57,396 nucleotides of DNA. Origin: an uncultured Prevotella sp. Its GTDB lineage: Bacteria; Bacteroidota; Bacteroidia; Bacteroidales; Bacteroidaceae. The notes under the pieces are model-generated. The model ran no database searches. It was not told the origin of the DNA and saw nothing but the letters and a program-made list of their open reading frames with translations. Both the position numbers and the translations under genes were made by a program. Location of the stretch: the NCBI GenBank assembly GCA_944320235.1, contig CALUGQ010000014.1:1-57396 (forward strand), given 5' to 3'. How positions within the stretch are numbered: the first letter of the stretch is position 1; each line of letters begins with the position of its first letter. Below, piece after piece: positions 17,144 to 24,999 of the stretch.

Positions 17144-20100
17144 CTATTTTTCATCTTTTTTGTAATCAGCTGGGCGGTGGGCGTACTGGGCAAGCTCAGT
17201 GGTCACCTCCTCGTTCTCCTCGTCCTCGAACTTCAGCGGCGTGAACTTCTCCTGCAGCGACTGGAATATCACGAACAGGCCGGGAACAATGAAGATCTGT
17301 ATCATTGTTCCGATGAGCATACCGCCGATGGCGGCCGCGCCGAGGGTCTGGTTTCCGTTCTTGCCTACACCGTGGGCGAACATCATTGGCAGCAAGCCGA
17401 TGATCATGGCCAGCGATGTCATGAGGATAGGACGCAGACGGGCTCCGGCTCCGAGGATGGCCGACCACGTGATGGCCATGCCGGTGTGGCGGCGCTCAAG
17501 GGCGAACTGCACGATGAGGATGGCGTTCTTGGCCAAGAGTCCGATGAGCATGATGAGCGATATCTGCATATAGATGTCGTTCTGGTGGCCGAAGAGCTGC
17601 GTGAAGAGGAATGCTCCGGCAAGTCCGAACGGAACGGACAGCAGCACCGACAGCGGCAGGATGTAGCTCTCGTACTGCGCGGAGAGGATAAGGTAAACGA
17701 ACACGAAGCACAACAGGAAGATGAGGCCGGTCGAACTGCTGGAGTTTGCCTCGGTCCTGGTAAGTCCGGTGAACTCATATCCGTATCCCTGGGGCAGCGA
17801 AGCGTCAGCCACTTCGCGCACGGCCTGGATGGCCTCACCCGAAGAATAGCCGTCGGCAACGGTCGCCGTGACGCTGATGCTGGTGTACATGTTGTAGCGG
17901 TTGATGTTGGACGGGCCGTAAACACGGTTCATCGTGCAGAACTCGCTTACTGGGGCCATGCCGCTGGTCGTGCGGACGTATATGTTGCTAAGGCCCTCGG
18001 GGCGCTCGCGGCTCTCCGCCGTGCCTTGTATCATCACGCGGTAGAGCTTTCCGTAGGCATTGAAGTTCGATGCGTAGAGGCCGCCGTAGTATCCCTGGAG
18101 CGTGGTGAGCACGGTCGAGGGCGATATGCCTGCCTGCTTGCACTTGGCCACGTCGACATCAATCATGTACTGCGGGTAGCTCGAGTTGAACGAAGTCATG
18201 GCCATCTGTATCTCGGGGCGCTTGTTGAGCTCGCCCAGATACTGCTGCACGATGCCGAAGAAGTGGTTGATGTCGCCGCCGGTACGGTCGAGCATCACGA
18301 GCGACACACCGTTGTTTGCCGAGAATCCCGGGATCATAGGCGGTGCGAACGCCAGTATCTGCGCGTCCTTGATGGATGCCGTCTGGGCGTAGATCATGCC
18401 GAGCACGGCCTGTGCGCTCTGCGCGTCGTTGCGCTCGTCGAAGTCCTTGAGCTTTATGATGAACGTCGCCTGGTCAGAGCCTGAGCCAGAAATGAAGTTG
18501 TATCCCTGTATCTGCTGGCGGCTGGCGACAGCCGGGTTGGACGCGAGCATGGCGTCAACCTGGTCGATTACCTGCTGCGTGCGGTACACGCTGGTTCCCG
18601 GGGGCATTGAGATCGTACAGAACACAACGCCGGTATCCTCGTCGGGAACGAGGCCGGAGCGGGTCGTGCTCATCGTTGCCACGAGGGCCACGATGCCGAG
18701 CACCACGGCGCCGAGCACCATGAGCGGCTTGCGGGTCATGCGCTCCACGCCTTTCTTGTACTTGCCGAGCACCTTGTCGTAGGCCGTGTTGAACGCCACG
18801 TGGAAACGGTCGATGGTGCTGAGCTTGCGCTCCGAGCCGTCCTCATGCTTCGGTTTCATGAACACGGCGCACAGGGCCGGCGAGAGCGTGAGGGCGTTGA
18901 GGGCCGAGATGAAGATGGAGATGGCCATCGTCACGCCGAACTCGCGGTAGAAAGTACCCGACACTCCGCCCATGAACGACACGGGGATGAACACCGAGGC
19001 CATCACCAGGGTAATCGATATGATGGCTCCCGATATCTCGTTCATGGCGTCGATGCTGGCCGTAAGCGCGCTCTTGTAGCCCAGGTCGAGCTTGGCGTGG
19101 ACGGCCTCGACCACGACTATGGCATCGTCAACCACGATGGCGATGGCCAAGAGCAATGCGGAGAGCACCAGGAGGTTGACCGAGAAGCCGAAGAGGTTGA
19201 GGAAAAGGAACGTACCGATGAGCGACACCGGAACGGCGATGAGCGGGATGAGCGTAGAGCGGAAGTCCTGCAGGAAGATGTAAACCACGAGGAACACGAG
19301 CGCAAGCGTGAACACCAGCGTGAACACAACCTCCTCAATCGATGCGTAGAGGAACGATGTCACGTCGTAGTTTATGTCATACGTAAGGCCCGGGGGGAAG
19401 TCCTTGGAGAGCGTTTCGAGCTGCGCCTTGACGTTGGTGGCTATCTCGTTGGCGTTGGAGCCGGCGATCTGCTGCACCATACCCATGACAGATGGCATGT
19501 TGTTGTTGCGCATCGACACGGTGTAGCTCAGTCCGCCGAGCTCGACGTCGGCCACGTCCTTGAGCTTAAGGGTCTGCCCGGTGAGGTCGCTCGTGAGGAT
19601 TATGTTCTGGAATTCCTCTGCGGTCTTGAGTCGGCCGGTGTATCTCATGACGTATTCGAACGACATCTTGCTTTCCTGTCCGAACGTTCCGGGCGCGGCC
19701 TCGATGTTCTGCTCGGCCAACGCGTTGGATATGTCGCTCGGCATGAGGCCGTACTGCTTCATCTTGTCGGGCTTGAGCCAGATTCGCATGGAGTAGGTCT
19801 TCATACCGGGGCTCATCACGTCGCCCACGCCGCCGATACGCTTGAGGGCCGGGACGACGTTGATTTCGTTGTAGTTGGTGATGAACTGGTCATCGTAACG
19901 CCCGTCGGGGGAGACGAGGGCGTACATGATTACCTGCGACGACTGGCGCTTGTTCACCGTCACGCCGACGCGGGTGACCTCGGCAGGCAGCTGCGACTGT
20001 GCCTGCGAGATGCGGTTCTGCACGTTCACGGCGCACATATCGGCGTTGGCTCCCTGGCGGAAGTAGATGGTGATGCTGGCCGAGCCGCTGTTGTCGGCGG

Positions 20101-20344
20101 AGGATTCCATGTAGTCCATGTTCTCCACGCCGTTGATGCTTTCCTCCAGCGGGGCGAGCACGGAGTTCTTCACCGTCTCGGCGTCGGCGCCGGTGTACGT
20201 GGTGAGCACCGAAACGGTAGGCGGAGCCACGTCAGGGTACTGCTCTATCGGCAGGGTGAGCAGTCCGATGAAACCCAGTATGACGATGAGAATCGAGATC
20301 ACCGTCGAGAGTACCGGGCGTTTTATAAAGTTTGTAAATGTCAT
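17144..20344 (-). CDS. RND multidrug efflux pump, inner-membrane subunit (HAE1/AcrB family)
   Basis: 1066 residues. Start MTFTNFIKRPVLSTVISI is the usual HAE1 N-terminus, with the first membrane helix at about 10-28. The proton-relay aspartates are in AIVVDDAIVVVE (about residues 402-413, fourth helix) and the partner lysine in LLAKNAILIVQF (about 937, tenth helix). Two large periplasmic porter/docking regions follow helices 1 and 7. Length and motifs match full-length AcrB/MexB-type pumps that expel hydrophobic drugs and bile salts using the proton gradient. It is 46 bases after the adaptor gene and is followed directly by the channel gene. Confidence 0.95.
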   Translation of the reverse strand: MTFTNFIKRPVLSTVISILIVILGFIGLLTLPIEQYPDVAPPTVSVLTTYTGADAETVKNSVLAPLEESINGVENMDYMESSADNSGSASITIYFRQGANADMCAVNVQNRISQAQSQLPAEVTRVGVTVNKRQSSQVIMYALVSPDGRYDDQFITNYNEINVVPALKRIGGVGDVMSPGMKTYSMRIWLKPDKMKQYGLMPSDISNALAEQNIEAAPGTFGQESKMSFEYVMRYTGRLKTAEEFQNIILTSDLTGQTLKLKDVADVELGGLSYTVSMRNNNMPSVMGMVQQIAGSNANEIATNVKAQLETLSKDFPPGLTYDINYDVTSFLYASIEEVVFTLVFTLALVFLVVYIFLQDFRSTLIPLIAVPVSLIGTFLFLNLFGFSVNLLVLSALLLAIAIVVDDAIVVVEAVHAKLDLGYKSALTASIDAMNEISGAIISITLVMASVFIPVSFMGGVSGTFYREFGVTMAISIFISALNALTLSPALCAVFMKPKHEDGSERKLSTIDRFHVAFNTAYDKVLGKYKKGVERMTRKPLMVLGAVVLGIVALVATMSTTRSGLVPDEDTGVVFCTISMPPGTSVYRTQQVIDQVDAMLASNPAVASRQQIQGYNFISGSGSDQATFIIKLKDFDERNDAQSAQAVLGMIYAQTASIKDAQILAFAPPMIPGFSANNGVSLVMLDRTGGDINHFFGIVQQYLGELNKRPEIQMAMTSFNSSYPQYMIDVDVAKCKQAGISPSTVLTTLQGYYGGLYASNFNAYGKLYRVMIQGTAESRERPEGLSNIYVRTTSGMAPVSEFCTMNRVYGPSNINRYNMYTSISVTATVADGYSSGEAIQAVREVADASLPQGYGYEFTGLTRTEANSSSSTGLIFLLCFVFVYLILSAQYESYILPLSVLLSVPFGLAGAFLFTQLFGHQNDIYMQISLIMLIGLLAKNAILIVQFALERRHTGMAITWSAILGAGARLRPILMTSLAMIIGLLPMMFAHGVGKNGNQTLGAAAIGGMLIGTMIQIFIVPGLFVIFQSLQEKFTPLKFEDEENEEVTTELAQYAHRPADYKKDEK

Positions 20345-20390
20345 ATTACCTATTGTTTAATGCCTTTTTAGATATCCTGACGCTGGCTGG

Positions 20391-21548
20391 TTATTTCTGC
20401 ATGGCGCCCATTCCCTCAGCCTGCTTTATCCTCTTGGCGTACTCCTCGGGGGTGATGGGGGTGATGGCAGCACCGTCTGTGAGCTTGGTGATGCCGTTGG
20501 TGACGTACTTGTCGCCGGGCTTCAGGCCGCCGGTGACGATGTAGTTGACGCCGTCGTTCTGCGGCTCTACGGTTATTTCGGTGTATTTCACCTTGTTGTC
20601 ATTGCCCAGCACGTAGATGAAGAGCTTGTTCTGCAGCTCCACGGCGCAGCTCTTGGGTATCACCACGGCCGCCTTGTTGGTGTGCTTCACCACCACGGAG
20701 CCCGACCCTCCGCTCTTGAGCAGGTGCTCTGGGTTGGGGAACTGTGCTATCATCTGCACGCTGCCGGTGGCCTGGTCGATTACGCCGCTCACCTTGGCCA
20801 CCTTGCCTTCGTGCTGGTAGGTGGTGCCGTCGGCCAGCTGCAGGTGCACGGGCGGGTAGTTGCTTATGGCGTCGGCCATGCCGCCTGCGGTCTTCGAGAG
20901 CTCGAGCATTTCCTTCTCGTTCATCGAGAAGTACACTTCCATCGTGCTGATGTCAGACACGGTTGTCAGAGGCTGCGCGCTGGAGCTGCTGACGAGCGCG
21001 CCCACCTTGTAGGGGAGCGTGCCAATGACTCCGTTGGCGGGGCTCTTCACGTAGCAGAAGTTGAGGTTCTCCTTGGCCGATGCCAGCGCGGCCTTGGCCT
21101 GGGCGAGCTGTGCCTCTGCGCTCTCGTATGAGTTCTGCGCCGACTGCATCTCGTATGAGCCTATCACCTTGTTGGCGAAGAGCTTCTTGCTGTTCTCGTA
21201 GGTGAGCTTGGCGGTGTTGAGCGACGCCGATGCCGTGTTGACGGAGGCCTGCGCCTGGCGCACGGCGGCCTCGTAGGTCACGTTGTCGATGACGAAGAGC
21301 AACTGGCCTGCCTTTACGGACTGTCCTTCCTTTACGCACACCTTTGTAATGAAGCCCGACACCTTCGGCCGGATTTCAACGTCCTGAATACCCCTTATCA
21401 CAGCAGGGTAAGTTGATTGCAGCGTGGCACTCTGCGGGCTGACCGTCTGCACAGGGTAGCTATTGTCGCCTGTCATGGCGCCTTTGTCTCCGCAGGAGAC
21501 GAGAAGTGCAGCTGCTGCCGCAACCAACAACATTTTGTTCTTTTTCAT
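20391..21548 (-). CDS. RND efflux periplasmic adaptor lipoprotein (AcrA/MexA family)
   Basis: 385 residues, lipobox LLVSC with lipidated C19. Domain order typical of membrane-fusion proteins: a lipoyl half (PKVSGFITKVCVKEGQSVKAG near 63-83), an alpha-helical hairpin (about 95-160), the second lipoyl half (FCYVKSPANGVIGTL), then beta-barrel and membrane-proximal domains ending near VTNGITKLTDGAAITP. It links pump and outer-membrane channel. First gene of the efflux operon; its leader contains nested inverted repeats (21588-21624) next to the -7 box, a candidate operator. No regulator gene is adjacent. Confidence 0.94.
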   Translation of the reverse strand: MKKNKMLLVAAAAALLVSCGDKGAMTGDNSYPVQTVSPQSATLQSTYPAVIRGIQDVEIRPKVSGFITKVCVKEGQSVKAGQLLFVIDNVTYEAAVRQAQASVNTASASLNTAKLTYENSKKLFANKVIGSYEMQSAQNSYESAEAQLAQAKAALASAKENLNFCYVKSPANGVIGTLPYKVGALVSSSSAQPLTTVSDISTMEVYFSMNEKEMLELSKTAGGMADAISNYPPVHLQLADGTTYQHEGKVAKVSGVIDQATGSVQMIAQFPNPEHLLKSGGSGSVVVKHTNKAAVVIPKSCAVELQNKLFIYVLGNDNKVKYTEITVEPQNDGVNYIVTGGLKPGDKYVTNGITKLTDGAAITPITPEEYAKRIKQAEGMGAMQK

Positions 21549-21587
21549 AACCTAATATATAACGATAAATAATTTGTTCGAACTGCG

Positions 21588-21624
21588 CCGTGCGCGAAAA
21601 CTCAAAACGCGCGCACGGTTTTCG
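21588..21624. promoter_or_regulatory. Nested inverted repeats in the efflux operon leader
   Basis: CCGTGCGCG (21588-21596) pairs with CGCGCACGG (21610-21618); overlapping it, CGAAAAC (21595-21601) pairs with GTTTTCG (21618-21624). They lie directly downstream of the -7 box at 21629-21637, around the expected transcription start. An operator for an unlinked repressor, or a leader hairpin, is inferred. Confidence 0.45.
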
Positions 21625-21628
21625 AGTT

Positions 21629-21637
21629 GCAAAGTTA
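21629..21637 (-). promoter_or_regulatory. -7 box of the efflux operon promoter
   Basis: Minus strand TAACTTTGC, 81 bases ahead of the adaptor ATG at 21548. Confidence 0.6.
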
Positions 21638-21732
21638 CACAGAATATTCTAACAAAAAAAATATGTGCCGCCACATTTAACCATCTTTATATACGGCGCG
21701 CGCATATGCAAAAAATGAATAAGAAATGCGCG

Positions 21733-23166
21733 TTAATTTTTACAAAACAGCCCCATTTCGTGGGCTTTTTCGAGCAGCAGGCGCATGAGCGGGCCGCGCT
21801 CGTTGGGCACGCTGTTGTCGAGCACGGCCTCTTTCAGTGCCTGCTTGAGCAGCCCCACCTCGCGGCATGGTGGCAGGGCGAACATCTCCATTATCTCGTT
21901 GCCGTCGATGCATGGCTGCAGCAGGCGCTTGTAGTCGCGCTCCTTGAGATCGGCGAGCTTCTCGCGCACCATGCGGAAGTTCTCGAGGAACATCTTCTTG
22001 CGCCCCTCGTTCTTGCTGGTTATGTCGGCCTCGCAGAGCGTCATGAGGTCGTCGATGTCGTCGCCGGCGTCGTTCATGAGGCGGCGCACGGCACTGTCGG
22101 TCACCTCCTCGTCGGCTATGGCGATGGGGCGCATGTGCAGGTCCACGAGCTTCTGCACGTACTTCATCTTCGCGTCGAGCGGCAGCGCCAGGCGGCGGAA
22201 CACCTGCGGCACCATCTTCGCGCCCACATAGTTGTGGTTATGGAACGTCCAGCCCTGCGCGGCGTCCCAGCGTTTGCACCTGGGCTTGCCTATGTCGTGC
22301 ATCAGCGCGGCCCACCTGAGCCACAGGCCGGCCCCGCGCCGGCTCACGTTGTCGAGCACCTCGAGCGTGTGGTAGAAGTTGTTCTTGTGGGCCTTGTCGC
22401 CGCGCCGCTCCACCACGTCGAGCGCAGCCAGCTCGGGCAGCACGAGCTGCAGCAGCCCGCTTCGGTGCAGGTCCACGAAGCCCCGGCTGGGCGTGGCGGT
22501 CATGATTATCTTGTTCAGCTCGTCCTTTATGCGCTCGCCGCTCACTATGCGCAGCCTGTCGGCGTTGCGGCTGAGGGCGTCGAAGGTCTCGTCCTCTATC
22601 ATGAAGTTGAGCTGCGCGGCAAAGCGCACGCAGCGCATCATGCGCAGCGGGTCGTCAGAGAAGGTGACGTCGGGGTCGAGCGGCGTGCGTATGATGCCGT
22701 CCTCCAGATCCTCCACGCCGTAGAACGGGTCCACGAGCTCGCCGTAGCGGTCCTTGTTCAGGCACACGGCCATGGCGTTGATGGTGAAGTCGCGGCGGTT
22801 CTGGTCGTCCTCCAGCGTGCCGTCCTCCACTATGGGCTTGCGCGAGTCGTGGCTGTAGCTCTCGCGCCGCGCGCCCACGAACTCCACCTCGAGCGAGCGC
22901 CACTTCACCTGGGCCGTGCCGAAGTTGCGGAACACGGAGAGGTGGGCTTTCTTGCCGAGCCGCTGCTTGAGCTGCGTGGCGAGGCTGATGCCGCTGCCCA
23001 CGACAACGATGTCGATGTCGTTCGAAGGGCGTTCGAGGAAGAGGTCGCGCACGTAGCCGCCTACCACGTAGCACTCCAGGCCGAGCTTGTCGGCCTCCTC
23101 GGATATGGTGTGGAAGATGTCGGCGTCGAGCGCCTGTGCCAGTTCTGCGTCTGAGAGTATCTTCAT
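21733..23166 (-). CDS. cca: CCA tRNA nucleotidyltransferase / poly(A) polymerase family, with HD domain
   Basis: 477 residues from the ATG at 23166. The class II nucleotidyltransferase head has GGYVRDL (36-42) and NDIDIVV (49-55, catalytic aspartates), followed by RRDFTINAMA (neck/base-binding) and FSDDPLRMMRCVRFAAQL. An HD phosphohydrolase domain follows with H...HD (YHTLEV, MHDIGKPRC near 288) and HNHNYVGAKM. The family adds or repairs the 3' CCA of tRNA; the tRNA in this window lacks an encoded CCA, consistent with need for such an enzyme. In-frame extension upstream to 23418 is rejected because it crosses the -7 box at 23192-23200. Single gene. Confidence 0.93.
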   Translation of the reverse strand: MKILSDAELAQALDADIFHTISEEADKLGLECYVVGGYVRDLFLERPSNDIDIVVVGSGISLATQLKQRLGKKAHLSVFRNFGTAQVKWRSLEVEFVGARRESYSHDSRKPIVEDGTLEDDQNRRDFTINAMAVCLNKDRYGELVDPFYGVEDLEDGIIRTPLDPDVTFSDDPLRMMRCVRFAAQLNFMIEDETFDALSRNADRLRIVSGERIKDELNKIIMTATPSRGFVDLHRSGLLQLVLPELAALDVVERRGDKAHKNNFYHTLEVLDNVSRRGAGLWLRWAALMHDIGKPRCKRWDAAQGWTFHNHNYVGAKMVPQVFRRLALPLDAKMKYVQKLVDLHMRPIAIADEEVTDSAVRRLMNDAGDDIDDLMTLCEADITSKNEGRKKMFLENFRMVREKLADLKERDYKRLLQPCIDGNEIMEMFALPPCREVGLLKQALKEAVLDNSVPNERGPLMRLLLEKAHEMGLFCKN

Positions 23167-23191
23167 TTGTGGCTTTGCTGTGATTAGGGCT

Positions 23192-23200
23192 GCAAAGTTA
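23192..23200 (-). promoter_or_regulatory. -7 box of the cca promoter
   Basis: Minus strand TAACTTTGC, 25 bases ahead of the ATG at 23166; it fixes the start choice for cca. Confidence 0.6.
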
Positions 23201-23491
23201 GCGCAAAAAATCCGAATTCCGCCACGCCGGCAGCCTTTTTTGCGCGCATGGGCATGGGCTTGCGCGCCGGCGCGCAGCCCTCCGCCCCGCCCCACCGGGC
23301 CGCGCAGGCGGGGTGCAACATTGCGAAAAACCGCGACAAAAGACTCGCCGTGAGCAGCTTTCCCGCGCCGCCGGGCGTCGCCGGGCGCAAAAACCACAGT
23401 TTCCGCCGCATCGTGCAAGCGGCTGGCCCACAGCCACTTACGCTACCTTCCCTGCGCCGACGCCCGGCAAAAGGCGCACACAGCCGCCCCG

Positions 23492-23579
23492 AAACGGCCT
23501 GTTTGAGGCCGCAATACAGGCCGCGCGGCACGGCGGAACAGGCCGTCCGGAATCGCAATACGGCCCGTTTTGCCCGCAG
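23492..23579. repeat. 22-bp-period repeat array D (4 units)
   Basis: Units start at 23492, 23514, 23536 and 23558 with cores AAACGGCCTG, ATACAGGCCG, GAACAGGCCG and ATACGGCCCG. It lies in the 715-base divergent gap 23167-23881. The rest of that gap is very GC-rich, with open frames on both strands that I take to be chance; no other feature apart from the two promoter boxes is supported. Confidence 0.8.
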
Positions 23580-23805
23580 GCAAAGTCCTCCCCGCACCGG
23601 GCATCGGCCCTGACGGCCCCGCCGAAGCGTTTTTCCGGCCCCGCGAGAGCTGCACCGGCGGGTTGCCGGGGCGGCGTTTTCCATGAAAAACATTTACCAA
23701 CCGGCCTCGGCCCGCAGCCTCGGGCACGGTTCACGCCGGGCATCCCCTCGTGTTAACAATGCCTAATATTGCGGCGCGAAATGGCCTTTTAACACGCAGA
23801 AGATG

Positions 23806-23814
23806 TATTTTTGC
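23806..23814 (+). promoter_or_regulatory. -7 box for the 23882 lipoprotein gene
   Basis: TATTTTTGC, 67 bases ahead of the ATG at 23882. Confidence 0.55.
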
Positions 23815-23881
23815 AATAAAGTTCAACCCCTGCGCAGGATGATGCCCCGGCATCCACACTGCGCCACAACGACCTACAACG

Positions 23882-24337
23882 ATGATGAAAAAGCTTTTGG
23901 CGGCAGCAATCACGGTAGCCGCGCTCACCGCCTGCGGCAACAAGGCCGACGCCGAGGCCGAGCTGATGCTCGAAAAGGCAGGCACGGAGTTTGAGGAAAA
24001 GCAGTACGACAAGGCCCTGGCCACCATCGACTCGCTGCGCCGGGCCTACCCCGACGCTATCGAGGTGCGCAAGCGCGCACTGGCCCTCTACCAGGACATA
24101 GCCCTCAGGCAGGCGCAGGACGCCCTGGCGCGCACCGACAGCGCCCTGCAGGCCACGAAGGCGCGCTACGCCGTGCTAAAAGACTCGGTTGAGAAGAAGC
24201 GCGCCAGCCTCACGGCGACCGAGGCCGAACTGAGCGAGCTGAACCACACGAAGGCCAGGATAGACACCCTGCAGGTGGACTTCGACACGCAGTGCGCCAA
24301 GATCAAGTACATACACAAGAAGCAGAAGGAGCAGTGA
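23882..24337 (+). CDS. Small lipoprotein with coiled coil, unknown function
   Basis: 151 residues. The signal peptide ends in a lipobox (LTAC, C18). The mature part is almost wholly helical: a TPR-like stretch (AGTEFEEKQYDKALATIDSLRRAYPDA, about 33-58) followed by a coiled coil (about 90-145) rich in K, E and R. It probably sits in the periplasm, anchored to a membrane, and may be a structural or scaffold component. I do not recognise a named family. The downstream DUF1599 gene has its own strong promoter, so this gene is probably its own unit. Confidence 0.8.
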   Translation: MMKKLLAAAITVAALTACGNKADAEAELMLEKAGTEFEEKQYDKALATIDSLRRAYPDAIEVRKRALALYQDIALRQAQDALARTDSALQATKARYAVLKDSVEKKRASLTATEAELSELNHTKARIDTLQVDFDTQCAKIKYIHKKQKEQ

Positions 24338-24394
24338 GGCCCGCCCGCGCGGCCATGCCACATGCCACAAAACAGCCATATGCAGCAAGTTTTT

Positions 24395-24427
24395 TTTGGT
24401 TTTCTCGGCAGAAATGCCTAATTTTGC
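24395..24427 (+). promoter_or_regulatory. Well-formed Bacteroidetes promoter (TTTG-N20-TAATTTTGC)
   Basis: -33 TTTG at 24395-24398, 20 bases, then -7 TAATTTTGC at 24419-24427. Spacing and sequence match the consensus closely. It starts the operon at 24448. Confidence 0.8.
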
Positions 24428-24447
24428 ACCGCACTACGCTATCCATC

Positions 24448-24999
24448 ATGGCAAACAAGGAAGAAAACACGACTGACCGACAGTTCGAACAGGTCATCGG
24501 CGAGTGCCGCTCGCTGTTCGAGAAGAAACTGCGCGACTACGGCGCGTCGTGGCGGCTGCTGCGCCCGCAGTCGCTCACCGACCAGCTCTTCATCAAGGCC
24601 AAGCGCATACGCAGCCTCGAAGTGAAGGGCGAGTCGCTCGTGGGCGAAGGCATAAGGCCCGAGTTCGTCGCGCTGATAAACTACGGACTGGTGGGCCTGA
24701 TACAGCTCGACCGCGGCTATGCCGACACCGTGGACATGGCGGCCGACGAGGCGCTGGCCCTCTACGACGGCTTCGCCGCAGAGGCACTGGCCCTGATGAA
24801 GCGCAAGAACCACGACTACGACGAGGCATGGCGCTCCATGCGCGTAAGCAGCTACACCGACTTCATACTCACAAAGATAGAGCGCGTAAAGGAGATTGAG
24901 GACAACCGCGGGCGCACACTCGTGAGCGAGGGCATCGCGGCCAACTACATGGACATCATCAACTACGCCGTATTCGGCGCCATCAAGCTGGCCGGATGA
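24448..24999 (+). CDS. DUF1599 protein with internal duplication
   Basis: 183 residues. Two copies of the DUF1599 (nucleotide modification associated) domain lie in tandem: residues about 20-85 ([15 protein letters not shown] ... [12 protein letters not shown]) and about 115-180 ([15 protein letters not shown] ... [12 protein letters not shown]). Both keep the DYGxSW/DYDEAW and KxxRxxxLE patterns. The family is of unknown biochemical role; its name comes from genomic association in phages. Here the gene begins an ordinary chromosomal operon. The start at 24448 is fixed by the promoter just upstream. Its stop overlaps the next ATG (ATGA at 24996). Confidence 0.85.
   Translation: MANKEENTTDRQFEQVIGECRSLFEKKLRDYGASWRLLRPQSLTDQLFIKAKRIRSLEVKGESLVGEGIRPEFVALINYGLVGLIQLDRGYADTVDMAADEALALYDGFAAEALALMKRKNHDYDEAWRSMRVSSYTDFILTKIERVKEIEDNRGRTLVSEGIAANYMDIINYAVFGAIKLAG

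Noticed and set aside
18800-20371. 523-codon plus-strand frame inside the RND pump gene
   Set aside because: It is the antisense shadow of a well-conserved HAE1 pump; the peptide is compositionally abnormal and has no recognisable domain.
23184-23756. Several open frames across the gap containing array D
   Set aside because: They overlap each other on both strands, cross the repeat array and promoter regions, and show only GC-driven composition.
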